DNA of 64,000 nucleotides, from the NCBI RefSeq assembly GCF_001578105.1, contig NZ_CP014276.1, positions 248,001-312,000 on the forward strand, read 5' to 3'. Shown here in pieces: positions 51,568-60,063 of the stretch. Source of the DNA: Martelella sp. AD-3. GTDB taxonomy: Bacteria; Pseudomonadota; Alphaproteobacteria; Rhizobiales; Rhizobiaceae. The position numbers and the translations under genes are program-made. The first letter of the stretch is position 1, and the number at the start of each line of letters is the position of its first letter. The notes under the pieces were generated by a model, which searched no databases, was not told the DNA's origin, and worked only from the letters and a program-made list of their open reading frames with translations.

Positions 51568-52875
51568 TCAGAGCGGCCTGACCGATACGCGAAAGCCCTG
51601 ACCGTCGGCCGCGTTCTCGAAGGTGAGAGATGCGCCGAGACGCTTTGCTGCCATCGCGGCAATTGTCAGCCCGAGCCCCGTGCCGGATGCCTTGTTGTCG
51701 CGGCCGCGATAAAACCGGCGGGTCAGGAGATCGATATCCTCCTCCCGCACGCCCGGACCGTTATCTTCAACGGTTAGTCCATCTCCCTCAGGTGTCATGC
51801 GCCAGCGCACCTCGCCATTCGCGCCCGCGTGCTGAACCGCATTTTCCTGCAGGTTTCGAAAAATCAGATGCAGTGTTTCGGCATTTGTCTCGGCGCTGAA
51901 CTGGTCCAGAGCCGGGTCGATGATCGTTTTGCCGCCTTCGGGCAGGCCTGCGATCACATCGCGCAGCACTTCACCGATAACCGTCGGCCCCCGGCTGATC
52001 TGCTCCGATCCGGCTTCGAGTCTCGCCAGTGTCAGCAACTGGCGGACCATGCGGTCGGTTCGGTCCACAGAGACAAGAATTTGCCTGAGGGCCTGATCGC
52101 GCATCGCGTCGTCTTTTGCAGCGCGCGCGACCTGCGCCTGCATGCGCAATCCAGCCAGCGGCGTTTTCAGTTCATGGGCCGCAAAGGCCGTCAGCTCACG
52201 CTCATGTCTGCGTGCTGCATCCACCTTGCCGAACAGGCCGTTGAGCGCATCCACCAGAGGCCGGACCTCGGACGGGGCGTCTTCGGCGTCAATCGCGCGC
52301 ATGTCCTCGCCATCGCGGGCGGTAATGTCGCCGGCCATGCGGTTCAGCGGACGAAGGCCGCGCCCGAGGCTGAACCAGATCAGAAAGCCGAACACCGGAA
52401 GCACCAGCGCTGCGGGGATCAGCAGCCCCGCGACCAGATCGCGGACGAGGCGGTCGCGAAGGCCGACGCGGTCGCCGACGACCACCCGCACGCCCTTCTC
52501 GGGGTCGATGATGGTATAGACCCGCCACGCCTCGCCATTCACCTCGCGATCGCCGAAACCCTCCTCATTGAGCGCGATGCTCTCATCCGGTGCCCCGCTG
52601 GAGCGGGCCACAAGATTTCCGTCGAGCGACCAGATCTGACACGACAATTGTTTCTCATAATCAATCGGGGTGAATGCTCCGTTCTCCCGCGCTGCATCAA
52701 TATTGCTGCCGGAGACCAGCGAGTGAACCATGCGGGCGGCCTCCTGAAGCCGGGTATCGAGCACATGCTGAACCTCGAAGCGGCTCCAGCTCGAAATCCA
52801 GATCACCGCGGCAACCCAGATGATGCCGGACGCGACGACAAGCAGAATGAAAAGACGGCGACGCAGGGAATTCAT
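51568..52875 (-). CDS. Sensor histidine kinase, QseC/PmrB-like
   Basis: The 435-residue protein has two membrane helices (about residues 8-29 and 148-169) around a periplasmic sensor region of about 120 residues containing a single Cys (LSCQIWSLDGNLVA). A HAMP-type linker, the H-box FAAHELKTPLAGLRMQAQ with phospho-His234, and a C-terminal ATPase domain (FRNLQENAVQHAGANG, DNGPGVREEDIDLL, GTGLGLTIAAMAAKRLG) follow. It phosphorylates the response regulator whose gene precedes and overlaps it by four bases on the minus strand. The signal is unknown; the neighbouring redox genes suggest oxidant, metal or thiol stress. Confidence 0.92.
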   Translation of the reverse strand: MNSLRRRLFILLVVASGIIWVAAVIWISSWSRFEVQHVLDTRLQEAARMVHSLVSGSNIDAARENGAFTPIDYEKQLSCQIWSLDGNLVARSSGAPDESIALNEEGFGDREVNGEAWRVYTIIDPEKGVRVVVGDRVGLRDRLVRDLVAGLLIPAALVLPVFGFLIWFSLGRGLRPLNRMAGDITARDGEDMRAIDAEDAPSEVRPLVDALNGLFGKVDAARRHERELTAFAAHELKTPLAGLRMQAQVARAAKDDAMRDQALRQILVSVDRTDRMVRQLLTLARLEAGSEQISRGPTVIGEVLRDVIAGLPEGGKTIIDPALDQFSAETNAETLHLIFRNLQENAVQHAGANGEVRWRMTPEGDGLTVEDNGPGVREEDIDLLTRRFYRGRDNKASGTGLGLTIAAMAAKRLGASLTFENAADGQGFRVSVRPL

Positions 52876-53534
52876 CGGTCTGGCCTCATGCGGTAACCAA
52901 GCCCGCGCACGGTTTCGATGCTGGTTTTGCCGATCTTGGCGCGCAGATTGTGGATGTGGACTTCGATGGCATTGCTTTCGACTTCTTCCTGCCAGCCATA
53001 GAGCCGGTCTTCCAGTTGCTGCCGGGAGCGGATAACACCCGGGCGCTCCATCAGCGCCATCAGGATCGCGAATTCGCGGCGCGACAGGACAATCTCCCGG
53101 CCTTCCACGGTCGCCAGCATCTTCGAAGGGTCGAGCGCCACGCCATTGGTGGTCAACACCGGCTCGGCCTGTCCGTGGCCGCGGCGCGTGACCGCGCGCA
53201 GGCGCGCCGCAAGCTCGTCCAGATCGAAGGGCTTGCCGATATAGTCATCGGCGCCGACATCGAGACCGCGAATCCGGTCCTCTGTTTCATCGAGCGCGGT
53301 CAGCATCAGCACGGGCGTCCGGTTCCCGGCCTGTCTGACATCCGCCAGCAGGTCGAGCCCGGAGCCGTCCGGCAGCATCAGGTCGAGGATGATCGCATCG
53401 TATGCACCGGCCTTTATGGCCGCAAGGGCGTCGGCGCAGGTCGCCACGGCGTCGACGGTGTAGCCGTTGAGCCTGAGGCCGACAGCAAGGCCATCGGCCA
53501 GAACCGGATCATCCTCAATCACGAGTATGCGCAT
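52872..53534 (-). CDS. OmpR-family response regulator, QseB/PmrA-like
   Basis: The 220-residue protein has a receiver domain (MRILVIEDDPVLADGLAVGL, phospho-acceptor Asp51 in DAIILDLMLPDGSGL, Lys in YIGKPFDLDEL) and an OmpR-type winged helix (VLSRREFAILMALMERPGVI, then RAKIGKTSIETVRGLGYRM). It is transcribed first, followed by its kinase with a 4-base overlap. Divergent from it, the dsbD operon starts at 53641, and the shared intergenic region contains a CTTAAG-N5-CTTAAG box, the repeat type bound by PmrA/QseB regulators. It probably activates dsbD and autoregulates. Confidence 0.94.
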   Translation of the reverse strand: MRILVIEDDPVLADGLAVGLRLNGYTVDAVATCADALAAIKAGAYDAIILDLMLPDGSGLDLLADVRQAGNRTPVLMLTALDETEDRIRGLDVGADDYIGKPFDLDELAARLRAVTRRGHGQAEPVLTTNGVALDPSKMLATVEGREIVLSRREFAILMALMERPGVIRSRQQLEDRLYGWQEEVESNAIEVHIHNLRAKIGKTSIETVRGLGYRMRPDR

Positions 53535-53570
53535 GGACTGTCTTTCCGTTTGAACGCGCCCGTTGTTTTC

Positions 53571-53601
53571 CCGCCAACTTAAGGCTGACTTAAGCTGGCG
53601 G
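53571..53601. promoter_or_regulatory. Tandem CTTAAG box inside an inverted repeat, between response regulator and dsbD
   Basis: CTTAAG (53578-53583), spacer GCTGA, CTTAAG (53589-53594), flanked by the inverted arms CCGCCA (53571-53576) and TGGCGG (53596-53601). It lies 37-44 bases from the response-regulator start and about 47 bases from dsbD, so it can control both directions. The same box is at 49529-49545. CTTAAG is itself palindromic, so the site can bind head-to-tail dimers from either side. Confidence 0.7.
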
Positions 53602-53640
53602 GATGATCTGACGCGCTGCTTTGATAATCAGGAATCGCAA

Positions 53641-55449
53641 ATGGCTGCAATGATCCGGTTTCCGTTCTCCTGTTTCGTCGCCGTCCTGCTGCTTGTCGGC
53701 ATGGCGTGCACCGCCTTCGCGCAGATGCCGCCGCCCGCCGACGACGTCTTCCGGCTTCAGGCCGCCCGCGACGGCAGCGGCACGGTAACGCTCGACTGGA
53801 CGATCGCGCCGGGCACCTATCTCTATCGAGATAGCATCAAGGCAAGCGAGGGCGGGGAACCGGTTCCGCTCGCCTTGCCCGACGGCGTTCAAAAGGACGA
53901 TCCGAATTTCGGCCATGTGGACGTCTATCACAACCATGTGGAGGCCGCGCTTCCGCAAGGGCTTGAAGCCGACAGGCTGACGGTGCGCTATCAGGGCTGC
54001 GCCGAACAGGGCATCTGCTATCCGCCGGTCGAAAAGACGATCGATATGGCGAGCCTTTCGATATCGGGGAGCGGCAACCGGCTGAGCGCCACCGCCACCC
54101 GATCCGGCCCGTGGCAAACGGCTTCAACTATTCGTCCTGCCGCTCTGGACACGAATGCTGCGGAAACCGGGCCGGACGAGACCGGGCGCGCAGCATCCTA
54201 TCTCAACGGCAATGTATTCTTGATGGCGGCGGGCTTTCTCGGCTTCGGCCTTTTGTTGTCTCTGACCCCGTGCGTCTTCCCGATGGTCCCGATCCTGTCG
54301 GCCACTCTGGCCGGCGCAGGTACGAAGCTTTCCGCCGGACGCGGGTTCATCCTGTCGCTTTCCTATGTGCTGGCCATGGCCGCCGCCTATGCTCTGGTCG
54401 GTCTGGTCGCCGGTCTGTCGGGCGCCAATCTTCAGGCGGCACTCCAGACGCCCTGGGCACTCGGCCTTTCGGCGGCCGTGTTCATCGTGCTCGCGCTTGG
54501 CATGTTCGGCCTCTTCGAGCTTCAGTTGCCATCAGCGCTCACATCCCGTCTGGCCGGTCGCGGGCATGGCGGCTCCGTGGCGGGGGCCGCGGTTTTGGGC
54601 TTCGGCTCCGCGCTCATCATCGGGCCCTGCGTTACCCCGCCGCTGGCCGCAGCGATGCTTTATGCGATCAATACGGGCGAGGCCGCCAAGGGGGCTGCAG
54701 CACTCTTTGCCCTCGGTCTCGGCATGGGGTTGCCGCTGGTCGCCTTCGGCACCTTCGGCGCGCGTATCCTGCCGAAATCCGGCCCCTGGCTTGTGGCGAT
54801 CCGTCAGGCCTTCGGCGTCGTGTTTCTGGGCGTGGCCGTGATGCTCGTCGCGCGGCTTCTGCCACCGCCCGCCGCGCTTGCCCTTTGGGGCGCGACGGCC
54901 ATCGGCCTCGCCGTCTTCGCCGGCGCCTTCGACCGTCTTTCCGCCGGAAGCGGCTGGGGGCAACGCGCAGCAAAGGCCGGCGGCCTCGTGACGTTCATCG
55001 CCGGCGCGGTCATGCTTGTCGGCGCGGCCGCCGGCCAGCGCGACCCGCTCAAGCCGTTGGCGTTTCTGGCCAGCGGTCCGCAACCCAGCCATCAGGTCGC
55101 TGAAACGCGGGTCACCGCGTCAGCGGCGTTCGACGAAGCGCTTGCCGGCGCCGGCCAAACGCCGGTGCTGGTCTCGTTCACCGCGGACTGGTGCACGATC
55201 TGCAAGTCCAACGAGAAGATCATGGCCGAACCGGCGATTGCCGCGCGCCTTCAGGACGTTTCCATGATCACGGTCGACGTCACCCGCCAGAATGGCGACG
55301 CGCGGGCGCTGATGGACCGGTTTTCCGTCGTCGGTCCGCCGACGCTTTTTCTGGTCGATCGCGACGGTCGGGAGATCGGCAATTCGCGGATCACCGGCGC
55401 CATCACCCCGGAGACCATTTCACAGAACCTGTCCCGGGCCGGTGCCTGA
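53641..55449 (+). CDS. dsbD: Thiol:disulfide interchange protein DsbD (cytoplasm-to-periplasm electron transfer)
   Basis: The 602-residue protein has three parts. A signal peptide (MIRFPFSCFVAVLLLVGMAC) leads to a periplasmic N-terminal domain with the active cysteines in RYQGCAEQGICYPPVEK. The central domain, about eight membrane helices, has the two redox cysteines in LTPCVFPMVPILSATLAG and IIGPCVTPPLAAAMLY. The C-terminal thioredoxin domain has CTIC in FTADWCTICKSNEKIM. All six cysteines are present, so the full relay from cytoplasmic thioredoxin to periplasmic partners is possible. Likely clients here are the DsbA-family protein 21 bases downstream and the Cys-dependent transpeptidase after it. 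The start at 53641 follows AGGAA. Confidence 0.93.
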   Translation: MAAMIRFPFSCFVAVLLLVGMACTAFAQMPPPADDVFRLQAARDGSGTVTLDWTIAPGTYLYRDSIKASEGGEPVPLALPDGVQKDDPNFGHVDVYHNHVEAALPQGLEADRLTVRYQGCAEQGICYPPVEKTIDMASLSISGSGNRLSATATRSGPWQTASTIRPAALDTNAAETGPDETGRAASYLNGNVFLMAAGFLGFGLLLSLTPCVFPMVPILSATLAGAGTKLSAGRGFILSLSYVLAMAAAYALVGLVAGLSGANLQAALQTPWALGLSAAVFIVLALGMFGLFELQLPSALTSRLAGRGHGGSVAGAAVLGFGSALIIGPCVTPPLAAAMLYAINTGEAAKGAAALFALGLGMGLPLVAFGTFGARILPKSGPWLVAIRQAFGVVFLGVAVMLVARLLPPPAALALWGATAIGLAVFAGAFDRLSAGSGWGQRAAKAGGLVTFIAGAVMLVGAAAGQRDPLKPLAFLASGPQPSHQVAETRVTASAAFDEALAGAGQTPVLVSFTADWCTICKSNEKIMAEPAIAARLQDVSMITVDVTRQNGDARALMDRFSVVGPPTLFLVDRDGREIGNSRITGAITPETISQNLSRAGA

Positions 55450-55470
55450 GGACCAATCAAGGAGACAGAC

Positions 55471-56100
55471 ATGAAGCGCAGGACCGTCCTGGCCGCTGCC
55501 GCGCTGGCGGCGTTCACTCTTGCCGGCGGCATGCCCGCAATGGCCCAGACTATTGACGTCAATGCCATTTTGCACGATCCCGACGCGCCCGAGGCGGGCA
55601 ATCCCGAGGGCGACGTCACCATCGTCGCCTTCCTCGATTACAACTGCCCCTTCTGCAAGACATCGGCCCCGGACCTCGACCGCATCGTCGAGGAGGATGG
55701 CAATATCCGGCTCGTCTACAAGGACTGGCCGGTGCTTTCGGAGGCTTCTGTTTATGGCGCGCAACTGGCGCTCGCGGCCAAGTTTCAGGGCAAGTATGAA
55801 GAGGTTCATCATGCCCTGATGGGCGTTCCGGGCCACAAGGTTACCGAGGCGCAGATGCTCGAAGCCGTGCGCGCCACCAGTGTGGACATGCAGCAATTGC
55901 AGGACGATGTGACCGGCCACCACGCCGAGATCGCGGCGCTTCTGGGGCGCACGATGGAGCAGGGCGATGCGCTTGGCCTGATTTCGACGCCGACCTATCT
56001 GATCGGCCCGATGATGACGACGACGCTCGACTATGACGGCTTCAAGGAATCGGTGGCGGAGGCCAGACGGCGTCACGCTGCCGGGGAGCGCGTCGAATGA
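55471..56100 (+). CDS. Periplasmic DsbA-family thiol-disulfide protein
   Basis: The 209-residue protein has a signal peptide (MKRRTVLAAAALAAFTLAGG, cleavage after AMA near residue 26) and a thioredoxin fold with an inserted helical domain. The active site is CPFC in FLDYNCPFCKTSAPDL, and the cis-Pro loop reads LISTPTYLIG. The CPFC tetrapeptide and the neighbouring dsbD suggest that it is kept reduced and acts as a disulfide reductase or isomerase (ScsC/DsbG-like role), although an oxidase role is possible. It lies between dsbD and the L,D-transpeptidase gene, with which its stop overlaps (ATGA). Confidence 0.9.
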   Translation: MKRRTVLAAAALAAFTLAGGMPAMAQTIDVNAILHDPDAPEAGNPEGDVTIVAFLDYNCPFCKTSAPDLDRIVEEDGNIRLVYKDWPVLSEASVYGAQLALAAKFQGKYEEVHHALMGVPGHKVTEAQMLEAVRATSVDMQQLQDDVTGHHAEIAALLGRTMEQGDALGLISTPTYLIGPMMTTTLDYDGFKESVAEARRRHAAGERVE

Positions 56101-56825
56101 GAAACCTCCCCATCAAGTTCCTTCCGGTTGTTGTCGTCACCGCGCTCTCGGCCTGTGCGTCGACCGGCGCTCCCCCGCAGCCGCCCGCGCCGAAGCCGGT
56201 GCTTGAGGATGCGCGCTACGCCGCCGTCACCGACGAGCCGTTCAATGTGCCGGCCGTCAATCTGAGGCAGTTCGATCCCGAATTCCGGCGTCAGGTCGTC
56301 GACGATCCGACCGGCGAGCAGCCGGGCACGCTTGTCGTCGATCCCGAAAACCGGTTCCTCTATCTCGTCATGGCGGATGGCAAGGCCATGCGCTACGGCG
56401 TCGGCGTGGGGCGCGCGGGCATGGCATGGTCCGGCACGGCCAATGTCGCCTACAAGCGCGAATGGCCGACATGGACACCGACGCAGAACATGATCAAGCG
56501 CGATCCCGACACCTATCAAAAATGGGCGGGCGGCATGGAAGGCGGACCGACGAATCCGCTCGGCGCCCGCGCGCTCTACCTGTTCGAGGACGGCAAGGAC
56601 ACGCTTTACCGTATCCATGGCACCAACGAACCGTGGTCGATCGGTCAGGCAATGTCGTCGGGCTGTATCCGGATGATGAACCAGGACGTCATGGACCTCT
56701 ATCGCCGCGTCCCGGACGGCGCAAAGGTCGTCGTTCTGCCCGCCACGGGGCAGGGGGGACCGGCTGTCGGCGCAGAAAACAACCAGAGCAATGGTGACCG
56801 GTTGAAGAGTGCAAATCCTGTCTGA
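56097..56825 (+). CDS. L,D-transpeptidase lipoprotein (YkuD/ErfK domain)
   Basis: The 242-residue protein has a lipobox (ALSAC, Cys20), a proline-rich linker and a YkuD catalytic domain from about residue 77 (GTLVVDPENRFLYLVMADGK). The active site is HGTNEPWSIGQAMSSGCIRM with His174 and Cys190; the sequence is intact. Such enzymes cross-link peptidoglycan between meso-DAP residues or anchor proteins to it. The catalytic Cys must be reduced, which explains the link with DsbD and the DsbA-type protein in the same operon. The tail (about 30 residues) is polar. The paralogue at 49591 lacks the catalytic residues. Confidence 0.93.
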   Translation: MRNLPIKFLPVVVVTALSACASTGAPPQPPAPKPVLEDARYAAVTDEPFNVPAVNLRQFDPEFRRQVVDDPTGEQPGTLVVDPENRFLYLVMADGKAMRYGVGVGRAGMAWSGTANVAYKREWPTWTPTQNMIKRDPDTYQKWAGGMEGGPTNPLGARALYLFEDGKDTLYRIHGTNEPWSIGQAMSSGCIRMMNQDVMDLYRRVPDGAKVVVLPATGQGGPAVGAENNQSNGDRLKSANPV

Positions 56826-57019
56826 GCGGGCAGAGATATGTCAATGACCCGCAGTGATACTTCGAATTTGGCGACGCAATGCCAAGACGGAACAAGTATC
56901 AAAATTGCAGAAGGTCGGAGCGAAAAACGTCCCGACTGTCATTCGTCGCGGCACCCGGACCCGACACGCTTTAAATATTTCAAAGACTTATTGTGCCGAT
57001 CGGCGTCGACCCCCTATGC

Positions 57020-57395
57020 CGATTTTCGCGCCTGATATTATTTCGCTGGGCGAGGCGCGTGACAAAGCCTCCCTCGAGGGATGTCTTGAGGCCAGTCTGA
57101 CCGGCCACCTGGTGTACACCACCACGCATGCCGGTTCGGTGACGGAAGGCTTGCGGCGAATGGTTGTGAACTTTCCGGCCGAAGAACGCGATGCGCGCGC
57201 GTTCGACCTGATCACGTCGCTCCAACTCTTCGCGACTGGCCCAAGGTTGTGAGCTGTCTGATGCAGGAGCAGGCCGACCGCGTTCTTGCCCGCTCCATGC
57301 ATGACGCAGCACAGCAGAAAGTTGATGAGGGTAAAGTGTCCTATGACGGCGTCAGGCGATTGCTGCCGCGTCCGGTCTTCACGAAGAAGGAAGAC
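57020..57395 (+). pseudogene. Relic of a conjugation ATPase (TraJ/DotB/PilT-type)
   Basis: The frame contains APDIISLGEARDKASLEGCL, EASLTGHLVYTTTHAGSV, TEGLRRMVVNFPAEERDARA and FDLITSLQLF. This is the Walker B / Asp-box and arginine region of PilT-like secretion ATPases of the DotB/TraJ group (family pattern DPDIILVGEARD..., TGH.VYTT.H). Walker A and the whole N-terminal half are missing. After a frameshift around 57240 the sequence QADRVLARSMHDAAQQKVDE, GKVSYDGVRRLL may be the old C-terminus. It indicates a former type IVB / IncI-like transfer system at this locus. Confidence 0.7.
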
Positions 57396-57650
57396 ATGAA
57401 AATTCCCAGGTACCTTCGCCCTGTCAGGGACCGGAAGAACTATGAGGCCGGCGTCGGAGAACGTGCTGTTCGACAGCTAGTCTGTTGGCCAATCATCTTG
57501 CTTCTATGCTTGCCGGCCGCGGCCGTGATGCCGCAATCCGAAATGGCCCTTGGTTTTACCGTAGTCAGTTGGAAAATTTGGTATAATATCTATATTTCAT
57601 ATTATTCAACTTTTGAGTTGAGCCATGTCCCAGCGAGAAGACCACACTGA
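57396..57650 (+). CDS. Small membrane protein, possible truncated remnant of the transfer system
   Basis: The ATG at 57396 has a fair ribosome-binding site (AAGGAAG). The 84-residue product has a basic N-terminus (MKIPRYLRPVRDRKNYEAGV) and one hydrophobic segment (LVCWPIILLLCLPAAAV). The reading frame then enters AT-rich DNA and overlaps the start of the hydrolase gene in another phase. It may be a truncated gene of the conjugation cluster next to the ATPase relic. I cannot name a family. Confidence 0.35.
   Translation: MKIPRYLRPVRDRKNYEAGVGERAVRQLVCWPIILLLCLPAAAVMPQSEMALGFTVVSWKIWYNIYISYYSTFELSHVPARRPH
57579..57587 (+). promoter_or_regulatory. Extended -10 promoter of the hydrolase gene
   Basis: TGGTATAAT has a perfect TATAAT at 57582-57587 and the TG of an extended -10. 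The surrounding 50 bases are AT-rich, unlike the region. No good -35 lies at 17 bases. The predicted transcript starts about 30 bases before the ATG at 57625. Confidence 0.5.
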
Positions 57651-59028
57651 CTCTGCACCAACATCCTCAGATCATCCGGTGCCAAACATGGCACGCCGGA
57701 AAGCCATCGGCACCTTGGGCCGAACCATTGCGGCGCTTGCTGTAGCAACCGTGGCCGACCTGCCTGGCAAGGCGGGCGCCAGCACACTGGGCGGGCAGCG
57801 TATCGACGATGGACAGCCTGTCGTGTTGAGCAAGCAACGTTTGGATACCTTGGCCCAGCAGTTCTACACAGTTTTCAATGAAGGCGAGGTTCTCCCCTCT
57901 TTTTCGGAGGGGGATCACGCAGCGCGTTATGATATCGAACTGCGGCGCATCACGACTTATACGCATATTCCCGAGACCGGTGAGCGGATCAAGGTCAGCG
58001 GCTTGCTCGCCACACCGTCTGGGCTGCGCGGCCCGCTACCGGTGGTATCCTGGCAGCACGGCACCATCTTGTCCTTCGACCAGGTGCCGTCCAATCTCAT
58101 GCGCCTTGCAGACCCGCAGTACAAGCTCCAGGACGGTGTCGACTCGCTTGAAACCCTTTTCAACCTGCACCGGTTGGCAGCGCAAGGCTACGTCGTGATT
58201 GCAGCGGACTATCTGGGCAAGGGACCGTATCGAGACGGTCGCAACGAAGCCTATGCCGTGCGCGCTGCGACGGTACAGTGCTGTCATGACGTGCTTGATG
58301 CCGGCATGTCCATGCTTGAGCCACTAGGCATCCACCCCTCGAGTTTGTTGCTCAATGGATGGTCTCAGGGAGCGCTCAACTCCCAATGGTTGGGTTTGGA
58401 GCTGCACCGACGGGGTATACGCGTAGATGCAGTGGCCGCAGCGAGTCCATTCAACAATCTGCCAGATTCGCTGCGCTACTGGTGCGGCAACCTGAATTTC
58501 TCGTCATCGGGGACGGAACCATATCCGGCAGTGCCGGCGTGGATGACCCCTTGCCTGGTGATCCTACTGGGCAGCTATCGCACCTACTACAAAGTGCCGG
58601 ACCTGTTCGATACAGCTATCCGCTCCGAACACCGCGCATTCGCAGAAGCCTACTGGCACGACTACGTGCTCGACGCACAGATGCAGGATGACATGCCGAC
58701 GGCGTCTGCGTTTTTTGTCGACGGTTTTTTTGAGCGGTTCACTGCGCCGAGCAACACGAGCTTCCTCTCCCATCTGGCACGCAACAGCACGATTTACACG
58801 CAATTCGAAATGCCAGTCTCTTTCTACTTCGGCACTGCCGACGAAGCTCTGCCTCCACAACTGGTTCAGATGGCGTTGGCTGCTGGCGGACGTAACATGA
58901 GGGGGGGCCAGGTTCAGAATGCCAGCCACCGCGCAACATTTCTGTCCAGCCTGTATGGTGGCGGTGATGCAATGGGGCACGCAGAGACAGTTCCGGAATG
59001 GTTTGACGGCATTCGTAAGTCCAAATAG
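57625..59028 (+). CDS. Tat-exported alpha/beta hydrolase (lipase/esterase-like), probably acquired
   Basis: The 467-residue protein has a twin-arginine signal (ARRKAIGTLGRTIAALAVAT, near residues 24-43), so it is probably exported folded. The catalytic part includes PVVSWQHGTILSFD (oxyanion region), the nucleophile elbow NGWSQGALNSQWLGLELHRR, and a late Asp/His region (FGTADEALPPQLVQ and QNASHRATFLSS). The pattern resembles secretory lipase / feruloyl-esterase-like hydrolases. Codon choice is less biased to G/C at the third position than in neighbours, and the gene follows conjugation relics and an AT-rich promoter, which suggests horizontal transfer. The natural ester substrate is unknown. 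Confidence 0.85.
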   Translation: MSQREDHTDSAPTSSDHPVPNMARRKAIGTLGRTIAALAVATVADLPGKAGASTLGGQRIDDGQPVVLSKQRLDTLAQQFYTVFNEGEVLPSFSEGDHAARYDIELRRITTYTHIPETGERIKVSGLLATPSGLRGPLPVVSWQHGTILSFDQVPSNLMRLADPQYKLQDGVDSLETLFNLHRLAAQGYVVIAADYLGKGPYRDGRNEAYAVRAATVQCCHDVLDAGMSMLEPLGIHPSSLLLNGWSQGALNSQWLGLELHRRGIRVDAVAAASPFNNLPDSLRYWCGNLNFSSSGTEPYPAVPAWMTPCLVILLGSYRTYYKVPDLFDTAIRSEHRAFAEAYWHDYVLDAQMQDDMPTASAFFVDGFFERFTAPSNTSFLSHLARNSTIYTQFEMPVSFYFGTADEALPPQLVQMALAAGGRNMRGGQVQNASHRATFLSSLYGGGDAMGHAETVPEWFDGIRKSK

Positions 59029-59517
59029 TCGCTTTATTGGCGACGATAAAGGCAGGCTCTTCGGAAGCCAGAGCGTGGATTTGATTGCCGATTTTGTATA
59101 GGTATGGTCCGCTTTTAAGGCTAGGTTTCAGCTTGAATCTCTTGTTGCGGCTGATTTCTCTCTGACCACTTTTCGCCGCCGTTTCATCAGTCACTCACCG
59201 GGATCACGGTCGTCCTGCTGTCACGATCGTCAAGCTGAAGAGCGAGCAATGCGGACAGGGCGGCCGCCTGTCGCCGTTCAGCACGTTTGCCTGCAACCTG
59301 ATCGAGGGTCTCGGCAGCATCAACGGCGTCAGCCGTATCAATGGCTGGAACGCAAGGGCCGCACGATCACCCTGTCCGCCATCGCAACGCCCAATATCGG
59401 CTCGTTCGACCTGCCGGTCGATTCCTACCGCGATCGCGTCTACGGCAGCACGAAGGATGACATCCGCTTTGTGATGGTTCGAGACTGATTTCGATTGGCA
59501 AGCCCAAAAAAGCCGTC
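59029..59517. other. Relic region with an unrecognised broken reading frame
   Basis: About 490 bases between the convergent hydrolase and the next gene. From 59215 one plus-strand frame reads VTIVKLKSEQCGQGGRLSPF, then NLIEGLGSINGVSRINGWNA, and after a phase change near 59345 RKGRTITLSAIATPNIGSFD, LPVDSYRDRVYGSTKDD, with a stop at 59488. The composition looks protein-coding on both sides of the phase change, so it is probably a frameshifted pseudogene. I do not recognise the family. Confidence 0.4.
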
Positions 59518-60063
59518 TCAAGCGGCCTTGCGCAGATCCGTATCGAAGGCGCCCTCAACCTGTCGGCAGTCGTTCTTATCAGCGTCCGCGAACATGCTGT
59601 CCCTGCGGCAGACGACAGCCGAGAAGCGGCCTTGAGCGGCGGCGGCTCCCTCTTCCAAAGAAAGCGCATCAAAGACGATCTCGGGGGGCGTCCCGCTATC
59701 TTCGCTGAGGTAGAAAGGTTCGCTCATCCCGTCCGGCCACCAGGAAACCGACACATCCATGATGGAGGACGACGCATCGCCACCCATCAGCGAAACCTCG
59801 ATCGTCAGGACGTCGCGCATAATGCTCTCGGCCTCGGGGTTGTGTGCCTGGATGGAAATGGACGTCACCGGCCCCATGGATCGGAATTCAGCCGTCGACG
59901 TCCCCTCTGATGGGATATCGAGCGTTTCCCCCGGATAGGGCGTGCCATCGATGGTGGCATCGACCGTGCCGACCGGCGTTCTTGCGATTTGAGCCTGTGC
60001 GGGCTGGACCAGGCAGAGGACGAGGCCGAAGGTTGCCAGGCGAGGCGCTTGGATCAAGTTCAT
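59518..60063 (-). CDS. Periplasmic protein of unknown function
   Basis: The 181-residue protein begins with a signal peptide (MNLIQAPRLATFGLVLCLVQ, cleavage after AQA near residue 25). The mature part looks like a beta-sandwich: TVDATIDGTPYPGETLDIPS, SISIQAHNPEAESIM, then MDVSVSWWPDGMSEPFYLSE. It has two cysteines late in the sequence (VVCRRDSMFADADKNDCRQV) that could form a disulfide. The ATG at 60063 has AAAGGA nine bases upstream; an in-frame start at 60084 is less likely. No family comes to mind. It is a single gene convergent with the relic region. Confidence 0.7.
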   Translation of the reverse strand: MNLIQAPRLATFGLVLCLVQPAQAQIARTPVGTVDATIDGTPYPGETLDIPSEGTSTAEFRSMGPVTSISIQAHNPEAESIMRDVLTIEVSLMGGDASSSIMDVSVSWWPDGMSEPFYLSEDSGTPPEIVFDALSLEEGAAAAQGRFSAVVCRRDSMFADADKNDCRQVEGAFDTDLRKAA

